From Candidatus Melainabacteria bacterium (lineage in GTDB: Bacteria; Cyanobacteriota; Vampirovibrionia; 2-02-FULL-35-15), in assembly GCA_023250155.1 (NCBI GenBank), contig JAHFBG010000002.1, positions 62,001 to 126,000 on the forward strand: DNA of 64,000 nucleotides, read 5' to 3'. The notes beneath the pieces are model-generated. The model was not told the origin of the DNA. It did not search any database and saw only the letters and a list, made by a program, of their open reading frames with translations. Shown here piece by piece: positions 1 through 10,859 of this stretch. The stretch's first letter is position 1, and every line of letters begins with the position of its first letter. Position numbers and translations under genes: made by a program.

Positions 1-1
1 A

Positions 2-2890
<2,889 letters not shown>

Positions 2891-2913
2891 TGGTGAAAAT
2901 AAAATGAACTGAA

Positions 2914-2940
2914 AGCCCCTCATTTCGAGGGGCTTTTTTT
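2914..2940 (+). terminator. Rho-independent terminator of the proline-repeat gene
   Basis: An 8-bp stem AGCCCCTC / GAGGGGCT with a 5-nt loop is followed directly by seven T. It lies 23 bases after the stop of the upstream gene and just before the 3' end of convergent speE. Confidence 0.9.
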
Positions 2941-2983
2941 ATCTATTTTTCTATATGTTGAACTAGTTTGAAACCTAGAGTGA

Positions 2984-3826
2984 TTAGGTGGTTTGTAATG
3001 TAAAATATTTTTCTTTTAGCCATTGTGGCTTTGAAAAAAGCTTTTCATGTAATTCAGAATTCCAGTACTTTGTCTTTCCTTTTGGATGATTTTTAATTGT
3101 TTTATTTAGAGGTTCATTTGATGCTATTAGAAATGACCAGAGACTTCCAGGATAGCTTGGAATTATAGAAACTATAACATCGACATATTTAAAAACAGAT
3201 CTCATATTTTCTAAGTTTGTATTAAACTCATCTTCTTGTAAAAGAAGTGAGCCACTCTGGCATATATATATGCCATTTTTATTTAAAGCCAGTAATGAAT
3301 TTTTATAAAACTCTTTGCTTATCAATCCTAAAGCAAATCCTTCAGGATCAGTTGAGTCACATAAAATAACATCGTATAAGGCACCCATTGGATTTTTTAC
3401 GTATTCTATAGCATCACAGGTATGGAGTTTTACTTTAGGGTTAGTGAGTTCAGAAGCTATTTCAGGAAAGTATTTCTTTGATACATTGATTACTTCTTCA
3501 TCTATTTCTACAAGATCAATCTCATTTACAGTGTTGTATTTTAATGCTTCTCTAATAGTACCGCCATCACCGCCACCAATTACAAGAAGTTTTTTTGGAT
3601 TAGGATGAATTGATATTGATGTGTGTGCAATAGCTTCATGATAGTAGAATTCATCATTTTCAGTTACCATTACTTTATTGTCAAGTAGTAAAACCTTCCC
3701 CATTTTTACAGACTCAAGTACATCTATTTTTTGGTACTTGCTTTTTGTAGAGTATAAAGAATTTTTTATTTGAATTGCACTTGCAAAAGCCATATCATCT
3801 TCAAAAAACCAACCATTTGTTAACAT
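2984..3826 (-). CDS. speE: Spermidine synthase (polyamine aminopropyltransferase)
   Basis: The 280-residue protein has the usual length for SpeE, which transfers an aminopropyl group from decarboxylated S-adenosylmethionine to putrescine in the cytosol. The nucleotide-binding GGGDGGT is at residues 84-90, the family signature DEFYYHE at 59-64, the acidic VEIDE at 106-110, and the catalytic-site CDSTDPEG at 156-163. It is the last gene of a minus-strand operon beginning at kdsD, 21 bases after the dCTP-deaminase-like gene, with a possible GAGGA Shine-Dalgarno. A decarboxylase of the Orn/Lys/Arg class is encoded divergently 3 kb away and could supply diamines (inference). Confidence 0.95.
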   Translation of the reverse strand: MLTNGWFFEDDMAFASAIQIKNSLYSTKSKYQKIDVLESVKMGKVLLLDNKVMVTENDEFYYHEAIAHTSISIHPNPKKLLVIGGGDGGTIREALKYNTVNEIDLVEIDEEVINVSKKYFPEIASELTNPKVKLHTCDAIEYVKNPMGALYDVILCDSTDPEGFALGLISKEFYKNSLLALNKNGIYICQSGSLLLQEDEFNTNLENMRSVFKYVDVIVSIIPSYPGSLWSFLIASNEPLNKTIKNHPKGKTKYWNSELHEKLFSKPQWLKEKYFTLQTT

Positions 3827-3847
3827 GTTTATTATTTCCTCATTTAA

Positions 3848-4462
3848 CTAACTTTGGAGCAACTCCCCTTCTAACACTACTTTTTGTTTGTTTTTTTCAA
3901 TAATATTTTTCATCCAGGTTTGTTTTGCATTTGTCTGTCCTTGATAATGTCCCTTATGTTTATAAGACTTTAACACTGGAAGATTTTTATTGAAAATCAT
4001 CTGTGCTATTGATTTGCCAGTCGTTAATTTTAAAGGTGCTTTTCCCTGGTTTGTAAGTTCTATAACGGCTAGTCCTTCAAATCCTGAATCAAACAACCCT
4101 GCAGATTCTACATAGAGTCCTACTCTTGCCCAGCTAGACTTTCCTTGTAGTACCCCGTGAGTAGTTGAGCCAAAATAAAAATATTCTTGAGTTGTCGCTA
4201 ATACAAAATCACCAGGTCTTAATATTAACTCGTCTGAAATTATCTCCTTAAAAGATCCATCTGATAGTTGGATAGCATAATGGTTGCCAAGATGAACATC
4301 TAAACTATTAGGTTGGATAGCATCCTTTTTGTAATTTGTAATTTTTAAGAGACCAAGTTTTAAGTATAGTTTTAATTGCCAGTCAACAAGATTTCCAGTT
4401 GAAAAGAAGAGAAAGTAAAGGATAGAAAAAAACAATATTGTGACTATTAAGATAAATGGCAT
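3848..4462 (-). CDS. dCTP deaminase / dUTPase-fold protein with N-terminal membrane segment
   Basis: Residues 50-180 follow the dCTP deaminase family: PNSLDVHLGN (51-60), QGKSSWARVGL (106-116), a turn with AGLFDSGFEG (121-130), and IEL at 134-136 carrying the catalytic-type Glu. The family converts dCTP to dUTP, or to dUMP in bifunctional forms. Unusually, residues 2-22 are a continuous hydrophobic stretch predicted to span the membrane. No ATG, GTG or TTG follows it before the conserved core, so the segment seems to belong to the protein. Start ATG is 9 bases after purN, without Shine-Dalgarno, consistent with translational coupling. The general class is solid; the exact substrate is not. 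Confidence 0.8.
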   Translation of the reverse strand: MPFILIVTILFFSILYFLFFSTGNLVDWQLKLYLKLGLLKITNYKKDAIQPNSLDVHLGNHYAIQLSDGSFKEIISDELILRPGDFVLATTQEYFYFGSTTHGVLQGKSSWARVGLYVESAGLFDSGFEGLAVIELTNQGKAPLKLTTGKSIAQMIFNKNLPVLKSYKHKGHYQGQTNAKQTWMKNIIEKNKQKVVLEGELLQS

Positions 4463-4471
4463 AACTAAGTA

Positions 4472-5113
4472 TTATATAGTGTTTTGCAAATAATTTTCAG
4501 CCTTTTTAATAGGTAAATTTTCAAACAGTGCTAGATTTATTCCTTCTATTAATAAACTATGCTCTTCTCCAAGTACTTTTTTAGAAAGCGTTTCTATCGT
4601 ATCACTAGATAAAACAGGTATCTTTTTTTGTAGAATAATAGGTCCAGCATCAACCTCTTGTGTTACGAAATGAACTGTACATCCTGTCTCTTTAACGCCA
4701 CTTTTCAGGACTGCTTCATGTACTTTTTGTCCGTACATTCCTTTACCGCCAAACAGGGGAAGTAATGAAGGATGTATATTAATAATTTTATTGTTAAAAG
4801 CATTTATCAATTCACTTGATAGTATCTTTGTATATCCAGCTAGTACGATTAAGTCAATATTGTGAGTTTTTAAAACATCTATTATTTTTTTATCAAAGTC
4901 TTGTATTGTATTAAATTCTGATGGGTTTATAAAAACATTTTTTATGCCTTCTGTTTGTGCTCTATGTAAAGCGTAAGCATTAGGTTTGTTTGAAATTACA
5001 ATTGCAACTTCTGTATTCTTTAACTGGTTACTTTTTATTGCATCTATAATTGCTTGTAAATTTGAACCGTTTCCTGAAACCAGAACAGCAATTTGTTTTT
5101 TGTTATAGCTCAT
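4472..5113 (-). CDS. purN: Phosphoribosylglycinamide formyltransferase (GAR transformylase)
   Basis: A 213-residue protein of normal PurN length. It uses 10-formyl-tetrahydrofolate to formylate GAR in the third step of purine synthesis. Visible motifs are the phosphate-binding VSGNGSNLQAI (12-22), the catalytic NIHPSLLP (112-119, with the Asn and His), and VDAGPII with the catalytic Asp. The ATG directly abuts the TAA of a 38-residue ORF (TAAATG), with no Shine-Dalgarno of its own, so translation is probably coupled to that ORF. Confidence 0.95.
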   Translation of the reverse strand: MSYNKKQIAVLVSGNGSNLQAIIDAIKSNQLKNTEVAIVISNKPNAYALHRAQTEGIKNVFINPSEFNTIQDFDKKIIDVLKTHNIDLIVLAGYTKILSSELINAFNNKIINIHPSLLPLFGGKGMYGQKVHEAVLKSGVKETGCTVHFVTQEVDAGPIILQKKIPVLSSDTIETLSKKVLGEEHSLLIEGINLALFENLPIKKAENYLQNTI

Positions 5114-5230
5114 TTATTTGGTAATTGTATTCTTAATAATAGTACTTATTAATATCTCTTTTAGTTTTGATGCATGTCTCTTAGAAAATACACTCTTTTT
5201 TGTTTTTGATTTTATTTTTGCTTTTTTCAC
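5114..5230 (-). CDS. Small, very basic 38-residue protein between kdsD and purN
   Basis: This short ORF starts with GTG 16 bases after kdsD and ends with TAA touching the purN ATG. The Shine-Dalgarno AAGGAGAT lies 5 bases before the GTG and is the best one in this operon. The product begins MKKAKIKSKTKKSVFSKRH and is about one third Lys/Arg. It matches no ribosomal or leader-peptide family I recognise. It could be a nucleic-acid-binding microprotein or a translated coupler for purN. The perfect fit between two genes and the ribosome site support it being real. Confidence 0.6.
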   Translation of the reverse strand: MKKAKIKSKTKKSVFSKRHASKLKEILISTIIKNTITK

Positions 5231-5246
5231 TTTTATCTCCTTCTAT

Positions 5247-6242
5247 TTAAAGCACTCCTTTTTTTAAAAGATCTTTTAAATCTATAATGCCTATTGGCTT
5301 GTTTGATCTATCTACAACGATTAAATCAGATATTCTATAGTCTTCCATGATTTTAAGAGCACTTATAGCAAGATCATTTTCATGTATTGTTTTTGGATTT
5401 TTGTTAAGTAGTTCAATTGCAGTTTTTGAAATAGTAGTGGATTCATACTTTAAATAGGCTCTGCGAATATCTCCATCAGTTATCGTACCTAGCAATTTTT
5501 TATCTTTACTAAGAACTGTTGTAAATCCTAGCTGCTTGTTATTTATTTCTTCAAGAATTTTAGTGAAACATTCATTTTCATTTATGCTTGGTATTTCTTT
5601 ATCTGTTCTCATGACATCTTTAACTTTTATAATACTTTTACCAATAGAACCACCAGGGTGGGATCTCACAAAATCTTCTTTCGTGAATTCTTTTGCTTGC
5701 ATTAAAGAAATAGCGATAGCATCTCCTAAGGCAAGAGTAGCTGTGGTACTAGCTGTGGGAGCCAGGTTGAAAGGACAAGCTTCATTTTCTACTTTAACAA
5801 AAAGTGCTATGTCACTGTTTTGTGACAGTGTAGAGGACTCCTTTCCAGTAATTGAAATGAGTTTTATGTCTAATCTTTTAATATATGATAAAACTTTTTT
5901 CAATTCATCAGTTTCACCACTAAATGATAAAGCTAGCATTATGTCTTGGTTTGTAAGCATTCCAAAATCACCATGGCTTAATTCTGCTGGATGAATAAAA
6001 AATGCAGGTGTACCTGTGCTAGCAAGTGTGGCTGCTATTTTGCTTCCAATATGGCCGGATTTGCCCATGCCTGTTACTATTACTCGTCCTTTGCATAGAA
6101 GTAATGCTTCAATTGTTAGATCGAAATTCTTAACTTGATTATTTCCCAGATCTAAAATCAAGGCTTTTATTGCTTGTTCTTCTATCTTAAGCACATCTAA
6201 TGCGTTTGTAAGGTGTTTAGAAAGAGTAGTTGCTGTTAACAT
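5247..6242 (-). CDS. kdsD: D-arabinose-5-phosphate isomerase (KdsD/KpsF/GutQ family)
   Basis: A 331-residue protein with an N-terminal SIS sugar-isomerase domain (about 40-170; GRVIVTGMGKSGHIGSKIAAT with Ser/Thr phosphate ligands, then HPAELSHGDFGM) and two C-terminal CBS domains (about 205-330). It interconverts ribulose-5-P and arabinose-5-P, the first committed step to Kdo for LPS. Together with lpxB and heptose kinase in this window it supports a lipopolysaccharide outer membrane. It heads a five-gene minus-strand operon. A TATTAT hexamer lies 7 bases before the ATG and there is no Shine-Dalgarno, as in other first genes here. Confidence 0.93.
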   Translation of the reverse strand: MLTATTLSKHLTNALDVLKIEEQAIKALILDLGNNQVKNFDLTIEALLLCKGRVIVTGMGKSGHIGSKIAATLASTGTPAFFIHPAELSHGDFGMLTNQDIMLALSFSGETDELKKVLSYIKRLDIKLISITGKESSTLSQNSDIALFVKVENEACPFNLAPTASTTATLALGDAIAISLMQAKEFTKEDFVRSHPGGSIGKSIIKVKDVMRTDKEIPSINENECFTKILEEINNKQLGFTTVLSKDKKLLGTITDGDIRRAYLKYESTTISKTAIELLNKNPKTIHENDLAISALKIMEDYRISDLIVVDRSNKPIGIIDLKDLLKKGVL

Positions 6243-6248
6243 AACCTA

Positions 6249-6255
6249 TATAATA
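6249..6255. promoter_or_regulatory. Overlapping divergent -10 hexamers (kdsD / trmL)
   Basis: TATAAT reads rightward at 6249-6254 and TATTAT reads leftward at 6250-6255, in the 26-base gap between the divergent starts. The leftward box is 7 bases from the kdsD ATG and the rightward one 14 bases from the trmL ATG. Only one polymerase could occupy the site at a time. No convincing -35 hexamer was seen on either side. Confidence 0.5.
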
Positions 6256-6268
6256 CACTAAGTAAAAG

Positions 6269-6799
6269 ATGGTTATAAGATCCAAATCAAAACTACTTTG
6301 TAATACTCATTCTTCATTTAATGTTGTTTTAGTTGAGCCAGAAATTCCACCAAATACAGGAAATATTGCTAGATTGTGTGCCTCTACTTCTACAAAATTA
6401 CACTTAGTACATCCTTTAGGTTTTAAAATTGATGATAAAAAACTTAAAAGAGCAGGATTAGATTATTGGCATTTACTAGATATAGAAGAACATCGTAGTT
6501 GGAATGAGTTTTATTTAAAATACCAAGAGAATAATTTTTGGTTTTTATCGACCCGTGGAGAAAAGAATTTATGGCAAGCAGATTTTAGTCCGGGAGATTT
6601 TTTAGTATTTGGTAGCGAGACAAAAGGGTTAAGTGAAGAAATATTAAATATAAAAAACTATAATGACTATATGATTTCTATACCTATGAATGGGCAGTCA
6701 CGCAGTATAAATTTATCAACAGCGGTAGGTATTGTATTATATGAAGCATTGAGACAGGTTACGATAGAAAAGAAGTTATATGAAATTACTCCGATTTGA
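6269..6799 (+). CDS. trmL: tRNA (cytidine/uridine-34 2'-O)-methyltransferase, SPOUT family
   Basis: A 176-residue protein with the SPOUT/SpoU trefoil-knot motifs: VLVEPEIPPNTGNIARLCA near residues 20-38, VFGSETKGLSEE near 111-122, and ISIPMNGQSRSINLSTAVGIVLYEA near 138-162. TrmL methylates the wobble ribose in tRNA-Leu isoacceptors using SAM. The family usually begins just before the first motif, so the first 16-18 residues are an extension or the start lies further in. It is divergent from kdsD with overlapping -10 boxes, and its TGA overlaps or lies just before the next start. Confidence 0.92.
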   Translation: MVIRSKSKLLCNTHSSFNVVLVEPEIPPNTGNIARLCASTSTKLHLVHPLGFKIDDKKLKRAGLDYWHLLDIEEHRSWNEFYLKYQENNFWFLSTRGEKNLWQADFSPGDFLVFGSETKGLSEEILNIKNYNDYMISIPMNGQSRSINLSTAVGIVLYEALRQVTIEKKLYEITPI

Positions 6800-6807
6800 A
6801 ACTCAAA

Positions 6808-8169
6808 ATGAATAATTTAACTCCAATTTTAGACACTTTAAATGATTATTTATCTAAGGATCCTGTACGCATGCATGTTCCATTTCATTCTGGAATTATA
6901 AACAATGAAATTTTTCCTCCTGAAATTTATAACATAGATATATCTGAGGTTAGTGGTTATGATGTGATCGGAGAAGATAATCCAATCTATCAGTCAGAAA
7001 AGATTACAGCAGATTTTTTTAATGCCAGTCATTCTTTTTATTTAACAGGTGGTGCAAGCATTGGTCTTTTAGCATCAATGATGGTACTTAATAAATATGG
7101 CAAAAAAGTACTCTTGGCAAGGAACGTACATAAATCAGTAATAAATGGAATGATATTAGCTGGTTTAGAACCCATATGGCTAGATGTAGATTTTTTAGAT
7201 GAGTGGGGAATCTTTTCAAAGATAAATCCTAGTAAGTTAGAGGATCTTATTGAAAAAAATAATGATATAGCTGGTTGTGTTATTGTTTCGCCTACTTATG
7301 AAGGAGTGGTCTCTGACATTCGGAGAATATCTATAATATGCCATAAGAAAAATATTCCACTTATTGTAGATGAGGCTCATGGTGGGCATTTGTGCTTTTT
7401 GAAAGAAGACTCACGAGCTGAGCTTTCAGCTCTTAAGTGTGGTGCTGATATAGTAATCCAGTCATGGCATAAATCATTAGGTAGTCTTACTCAGTCAGGA
7501 GTTTTACATTTAACAAATGAAAACTTTTTTACTTACTACGATCTTAAGCGCTCATTAGATTTAGTAAGTTCTACCAGTCCTTCTTTTTTATTGTTGTTAT
7601 CACTTGAACTAACAAGAAAACATATAGCAGAAACAAAAGGTGATTTTTTAAAACTGTTAATAGATAAAGCAAGGTTATTTAGAAATAATATAAATGAAAT
7701 AAAACAAATCTCTCTTTTTCAAAATGAAGATCCATTTAAAATATACTTAAGATCAAACTCTAGCTCTGGTATTGATCTTGCATATGAACTGTATAAAAAT
7801 TATTCAATTGAGGTTGAAAGTGCTAATGAGATAGGGCTTTTGATGATGATTGGTAGAAGCTTCACAGAAGAGATAGGTGAGCAAATTGTAAGGGCGATTG
7901 AAAAGTCTAGCAATAGGATTGAGTTGTTAGGATTGAGGAGTGAGCAGAACAGGTTTAGTTCTCAATCCTCAATCCTCAATCCTCAATTCTCAATTCTCAA
8001 TTCTCAATCCTCAATCCTCAATCCTAGTTCTTCGTCTCTCCGAGAAGCTTTTATTCTTGGGTTTAGAAAAGAGAGATCTGTTGAATACAATTATGATGTA
8101 GTTGCTCCTTGTCCTCCTGGTTATGCTACAAGTATTCCAGGGGTAAAAGAAGGTGATTATGCTAATTGA
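6808..8169 (+). CDS. Orn/Lys/Arg decarboxylase-family PLP enzyme
   Basis: 453 residues from ATG 6808; a TTG at 6796 overlapping the trmL stop (TTGA) is an alternative start. The fold-type-I PLP domain shows HVPFHSG, LTGGASIGLLASM, RNVHKSVINGM, IVDEAHGGH with the PLP-contact Asp, and SWHKSLGSLTQ with the Schiff-base Lys. The C-terminal part has the decarboxylase signature VAPCPPGYATSIPG. Substrate (arginine, lysine or ornithine) cannot be told from sequence. Between the two domains is an in-frame composite heptamer repeat (7917-8034) encoding an SSILNPQ-like tract of about 40 residues absent from the family. The ldpA start overlaps its end. Confidence 0.88.
   Translation: MNNLTPILDTLNDYLSKDPVRMHVPFHSGIINNEIFPPEIYNIDISEVSGYDVIGEDNPIYQSEKITADFFNASHSFYLTGGASIGLLASMMVLNKYGKKVLLARNVHKSVINGMILAGLEPIWLDVDFLDEWGIFSKINPSKLEDLIEKNNDIAGCVIVSPTYEGVVSDIRRISIICHKKNIPLIVDEAHGGHLCFLKEDSRAELSALKCGADIVIQSWHKSLGSLTQSGVLHLTNENFFTYYDLKRSLDLVSSTSPSFLLLLSLELTRKHIAETKGDFLKLLIDKARLFRNNINEIKQISLFQNEDPFKIYLRSNSSSGIDLAYELYKNYSIEVESANEIGLLMMIGRSFTEEIGEQIVRAIEKSSNRIELLGLRSEQNRFSSQSSILNPQFSILNSQSSILNPSSSSLREAFILGFRKERSVEYNYDVVAPCPPGYATSIPGVKEGDYAN
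7917..8034 (+). repeat. Composite element copy 1: head plus TCCTCAA/TTCTCAA heptamers, in frame
   Basis: The head begins GGATTGAGTTGTTAGGATTG and continues through GAGTGAGCAGAACA. About nine tandem 7-mers follow (TCAATCC x3, TCAATTC x3, TCAATCC x3). Head and tail are partly complementary (GGATTGAGG / CCTCAATCC), so the RNA can fold as a hairpin. It reads ELLGLRSEQNRFSSQSSILN... in the host frame. The nagZ copy gives almost the same peptide. Confidence 0.9.
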
Positions 8170-9238
8170 AGATACAGCTATTAAATCGACAGATCATGCT
8201 GTGGATGCACTGAAGAAAAAACAATTTTTTAAACTTGTTTGTGGAGCAAGTTTGACAGATCTGCATATGATTGAAAATTTGTGTTTTGTTTTTACTCTTG
8301 CAGGAGCTCATATGATTGATTTAGCTCCAAAAGCAGATGTGATTTTTGCTGCAAGGCGAGGAGTAGAAAAAGGTATAAGCTACTCAATGCTCAATCCTCA
8401 ATCCTCGATCCTCAATCCTGTCCTCATGGCAAGTATTCAACTAGACAAAGATCCTCATTTTCGTAAAGTTGAAGTAGACAATAGTTTATGTGATGTATGT
8501 GGTGCATGTGTAAAAGTATGTCCAACTGAAGCATTTAAAATACCTTCTTCTAAGAGTTTTATTTATTCTGTTGAGCGTTGCTTTGGTTGTGGTATTTGTC
8601 CTTCTGTTTGTCATGTTTCGGCCTTGAATATGATTGATGTGAAGCCTACCCCAAGGGAAACATTAAAGGAAATGCTTTTATTAGGAGTTAAGGTTATTGA
8701 GTTTCATTTCGGAGAAAATGTAGCTAAATTAGAACTGATTTGGGATGAAGTAAAAGATTTGGTGAATGATCTGGAGCTTATTTCTTTTAGTATAGGGAGT
8801 GAATTATTAACTGATGAAAATATTAAATTTGCTGCAAATCTATGTTATAAGCTTGCTGGAGAGGGTATTATCTTGCAATGTGATGGAGTCCCTATGAGTG
8901 GTGGAATTGAAGATAAATATAAAGTTAAAAAAAATGGGAATAATGGAATTAAAATTAAAGAAAAGTGTATTCATGTAGCAAAGATAATTCAAGAAGAAAA
9001 ATTGCCAGTATACTTACAAATATCAGGAGGAACAGATTATGATTCATATTCGAGATCTTTGGAATATGGGGTTAGTATTAATGGAGTTGCTATAGGCTCT
9101 TTTGCTAGAAAATTACTCATGCCTTATTTAAATCAATTGAATGATGAAAATAAATTAATAGAAGCTGTTCAAGTTGCACGAAGTTTAGTAGATTCAGCCA
9201 CAAGAAGAAACCCTGGAGAAATAAAAACATATGGATAA
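8159..9238 (+). CDS. ldpA: LdpA-like circadian-input Fe-S protein
   Basis: 359 residues. ATG 8159 is preferred over GTG 8153 because AGAAGGTG sits 5 bases upstream. It overlaps the decarboxylase by 11 bases. Two ferredoxin-type clusters are visible near residues 111-155: CDVCGACVKVCP and CFGCGICPSVCH, each binding a 4Fe-4S centre. N- and C-terminal regions match the cyanobacterial LdpA pattern (KLVCGASLTDLHMIENLCF; a late SGGTDYDSYSR). In Synechococcus LdpA senses redox and adjusts the period of the Kai clock. No kai gene is in this window, so a redox role is likelier here (inference). A short heptamer insert (YSMLNPQSSILNP) precedes the Fe-S domain. Confidence 0.85.
   Translation: MLIEDTAIKSTDHAVDALKKKQFFKLVCGASLTDLHMIENLCFVFTLAGAHMIDLAPKADVIFAARRGVEKGISYSMLNPQSSILNPVLMASIQLDKDPHFRKVEVDNSLCDVCGACVKVCPTEAFKIPSSKSFIYSVERCFGCGICPSVCHVSALNMIDVKPTPRETLKEMLLLGVKVIEFHFGENVAKLELIWDEVKDLVNDLELISFSIGSELLTDENIKFAANLCYKLAGEGIILQCDGVPMSGGIEDKYKVKKNGNNGIKIKEKCIHVAKIIQEEKLPVYLQISGGTDYDSYSRSLEYGVSINGVAIGSFARKLLMPYLNQLNDENKLIEAVQVARSLVDSATRRNPGEIKTYG
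8382..8420 (+). repeat. TCAATCC heptamer array inside ldpA
   Basis: Five consecutive near-identical 7-mers (TCAATGC, TCAATCC x2, TCGATCC, TCAATCC) are read in frame as SMLNPQSSILNP. The head portion found in the other copies is absent, so this is a tail-only copy. Confidence 0.85.
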
Positions 9239-10841
9239 ATGTCAAACCAGAATAGAAAAAAGTGATTTTGTACCGGCACAAGAACTATCATTACTATTAG
9301 ATGTATTACCTGAAAAAATAAGACAAGTACTTGAAGAAAACGATTTAACAAGTTTAATTGAAGTCGTGATAGATTATGGACGTCCAGCTGAAGCACGATT
9401 TTATGATGGAAGAAGAATTTATCTTGAAAATGAACCTGCAACTCTAGGAGATATTAATTATGCAGTAAATAGAGTAGGTGATTTTACTTCAGACAATAGG
9501 GCTGGTATTGCTAGAACACTGCATAGAATAAGTTGTGTAAGAAATCGCAGGGGAGAAATTATTGGATTGACCTGCAGGGTTGGCAGGACAATATCAGGTA
9601 CTATTGATTTAATTCGTGACTTTGTTGAAACTAAAAAATCAATTTTATTGTTAGGACCACCAGGAGTAGGTAAGACAACAAAGCTTAGAGAAATTGCAAG
9701 GGTGCTTGCAGATGACTTAAACCGAAGAGTAATAGTTATTGATACTTCAAATGAAATAGCTGGTGATGGTGATATTCCACATTCTGGAATTGGAAGATCA
9801 CGCAGGATGCAGGTTTCAACACCTGAATTACAGCATGCAGTAATGATAGAAGCTGTAGAGAATCATACTCCAGAAGTTATAATCATTGATGAAATTGGTA
9901 CTGAATTAGAAGCACAAGCTGCAAGGACTATTGCTGAGAGAGGTGTTCAGCTCATAGGTACAGCTCATGGCAATGCTCTGGAAAATCTGTTAAAAAATCC
10001 AACGTTGTCGGATTTAGTAGGTGGTATTCAAACAGTTACTTTAGGTGATGAAGAGGCCAAGAAACGAGGCACACAAAAAACCATTTTAGAGCGAGCTACA
10101 GAGCCTACATTTCAAATTGCAGTTGAGATTTTAGATCATGAAAGATTAGCTGTTCATGTTGATGTAGCTAATGCAGTTGATCAGCTTTTGAGAGGTTATA
10201 TTCTTTCTCCTGAAATTAGGACAAGAGATAAGCAAACTGGAAAAGTAGAGATTGTAGCGGCACGTGAGATTATTACTTCTCAAGGAAAGCCTTCATTTTC
10301 GAGTTCAGAATCACCTAAAGAGCTTGTAAATGTTTATCCTTATGCTGTTAGTAGAGGACAACTAGAAAGAGTTATAAGAAGTCTTGAACTTCCTGCTGTT
10401 GTTTCACGTACTATTGATGAGGCTAATGTAATTTTTGCTTTAAAAAATTATGCGAAACCTGGTGCTAAGATTCTAGAATTAGCAAAAAAACATAAGATTC
10501 CTTTATACATAGTTAAAAACAATTCAATTGAAGGAATACAAAAAGTTTTAAAAGATTTATTCCCGGATTTAGTAAGTAGTTTTGTTCTTGAAGAAGAAGA
10601 ACTAGGTAGAAAATCACAACATGATAAGCAAAGTGCTCTTGAAGAGGTTAGAACTGCTGTAGATTTAGTGATGGATACAGATAAGGTAATGGATCTTGCT
10701 CCTCAAAATGCTGTAATTAGAAAACTACAACACGAATTGATTGAAGAATATAAGCTTGATAGTCTAAGTATAGGACAAGAACCAAATAGAAGAATTAGAA
10801 TCTTTCCACCACCGAAACCAGGTGATAAAGCAGGTGTGTGA
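9231..10841 (+). CDS. R3H-domain AAA ATPase (Ycf45/SpoIIIAA-like)
   Basis: 536 residues. An N-terminal SpoIIIAA-like region leads to a P-loop GPPGVGKT (142-149), a VIVIDTSNEIAGDG segment, Walker B IIIDEIG near 217-223, and a sensor region GTAHGN. The C-terminus carries an R3H single-stranded nucleic-acid-binding motif (RKLQHELIEEYKLDSLSIG, then EPNRRIRIFPP). Cyanobacteria and red-algal plastids encode the same architecture (Ycf45 family), with unknown function. The ATG overlaps the ldpA stop by 8 bases, so decarboxylase, ldpA and this gene are co-translated. It lies next to the cyanobacterial-type ldpA, which supports the affiliation. Confidence 0.88.
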   Translation: MDKCQTRIEKSDFVPAQELSLLLDVLPEKIRQVLEENDLTSLIEVVIDYGRPAEARFYDGRRIYLENEPATLGDINYAVNRVGDFTSDNRAGIARTLHRISCVRNRRGEIIGLTCRVGRTISGTIDLIRDFVETKKSILLLGPPGVGKTTKLREIARVLADDLNRRVIVIDTSNEIAGDGDIPHSGIGRSRRMQVSTPELQHAVMIEAVENHTPEVIIIDEIGTELEAQAARTIAERGVQLIGTAHGNALENLLKNPTLSDLVGGIQTVTLGDEEAKKRGTQKTILERATEPTFQIAVEILDHERLAVHVDVANAVDQLLRGYILSPEIRTRDKQTGKVEIVAAREIITSQGKPSFSSSESPKELVNVYPYAVSRGQLERVIRSLELPAVVSRTIDEANVIFALKNYAKPGAKILELAKKHKIPLYIVKNNSIEGIQKVLKDLFPDLVSSFVLEEEELGRKSQHDKQSALEEVRTAVDLVMDTDKVMDLAPQNAVIRKLQHELIEEYKLDSLSIGQEPNRRIRIFPPPKPGDKAGV

Positions 10842-10859
10842 TTTAGTTATTATTGTAGT

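Noticed and set aside
7960..8030. Heptamer arrays as a CRISPR array
   Set aside because: The unit is 7 bases, with no spacers of 30 bases and no cas gene nearby.
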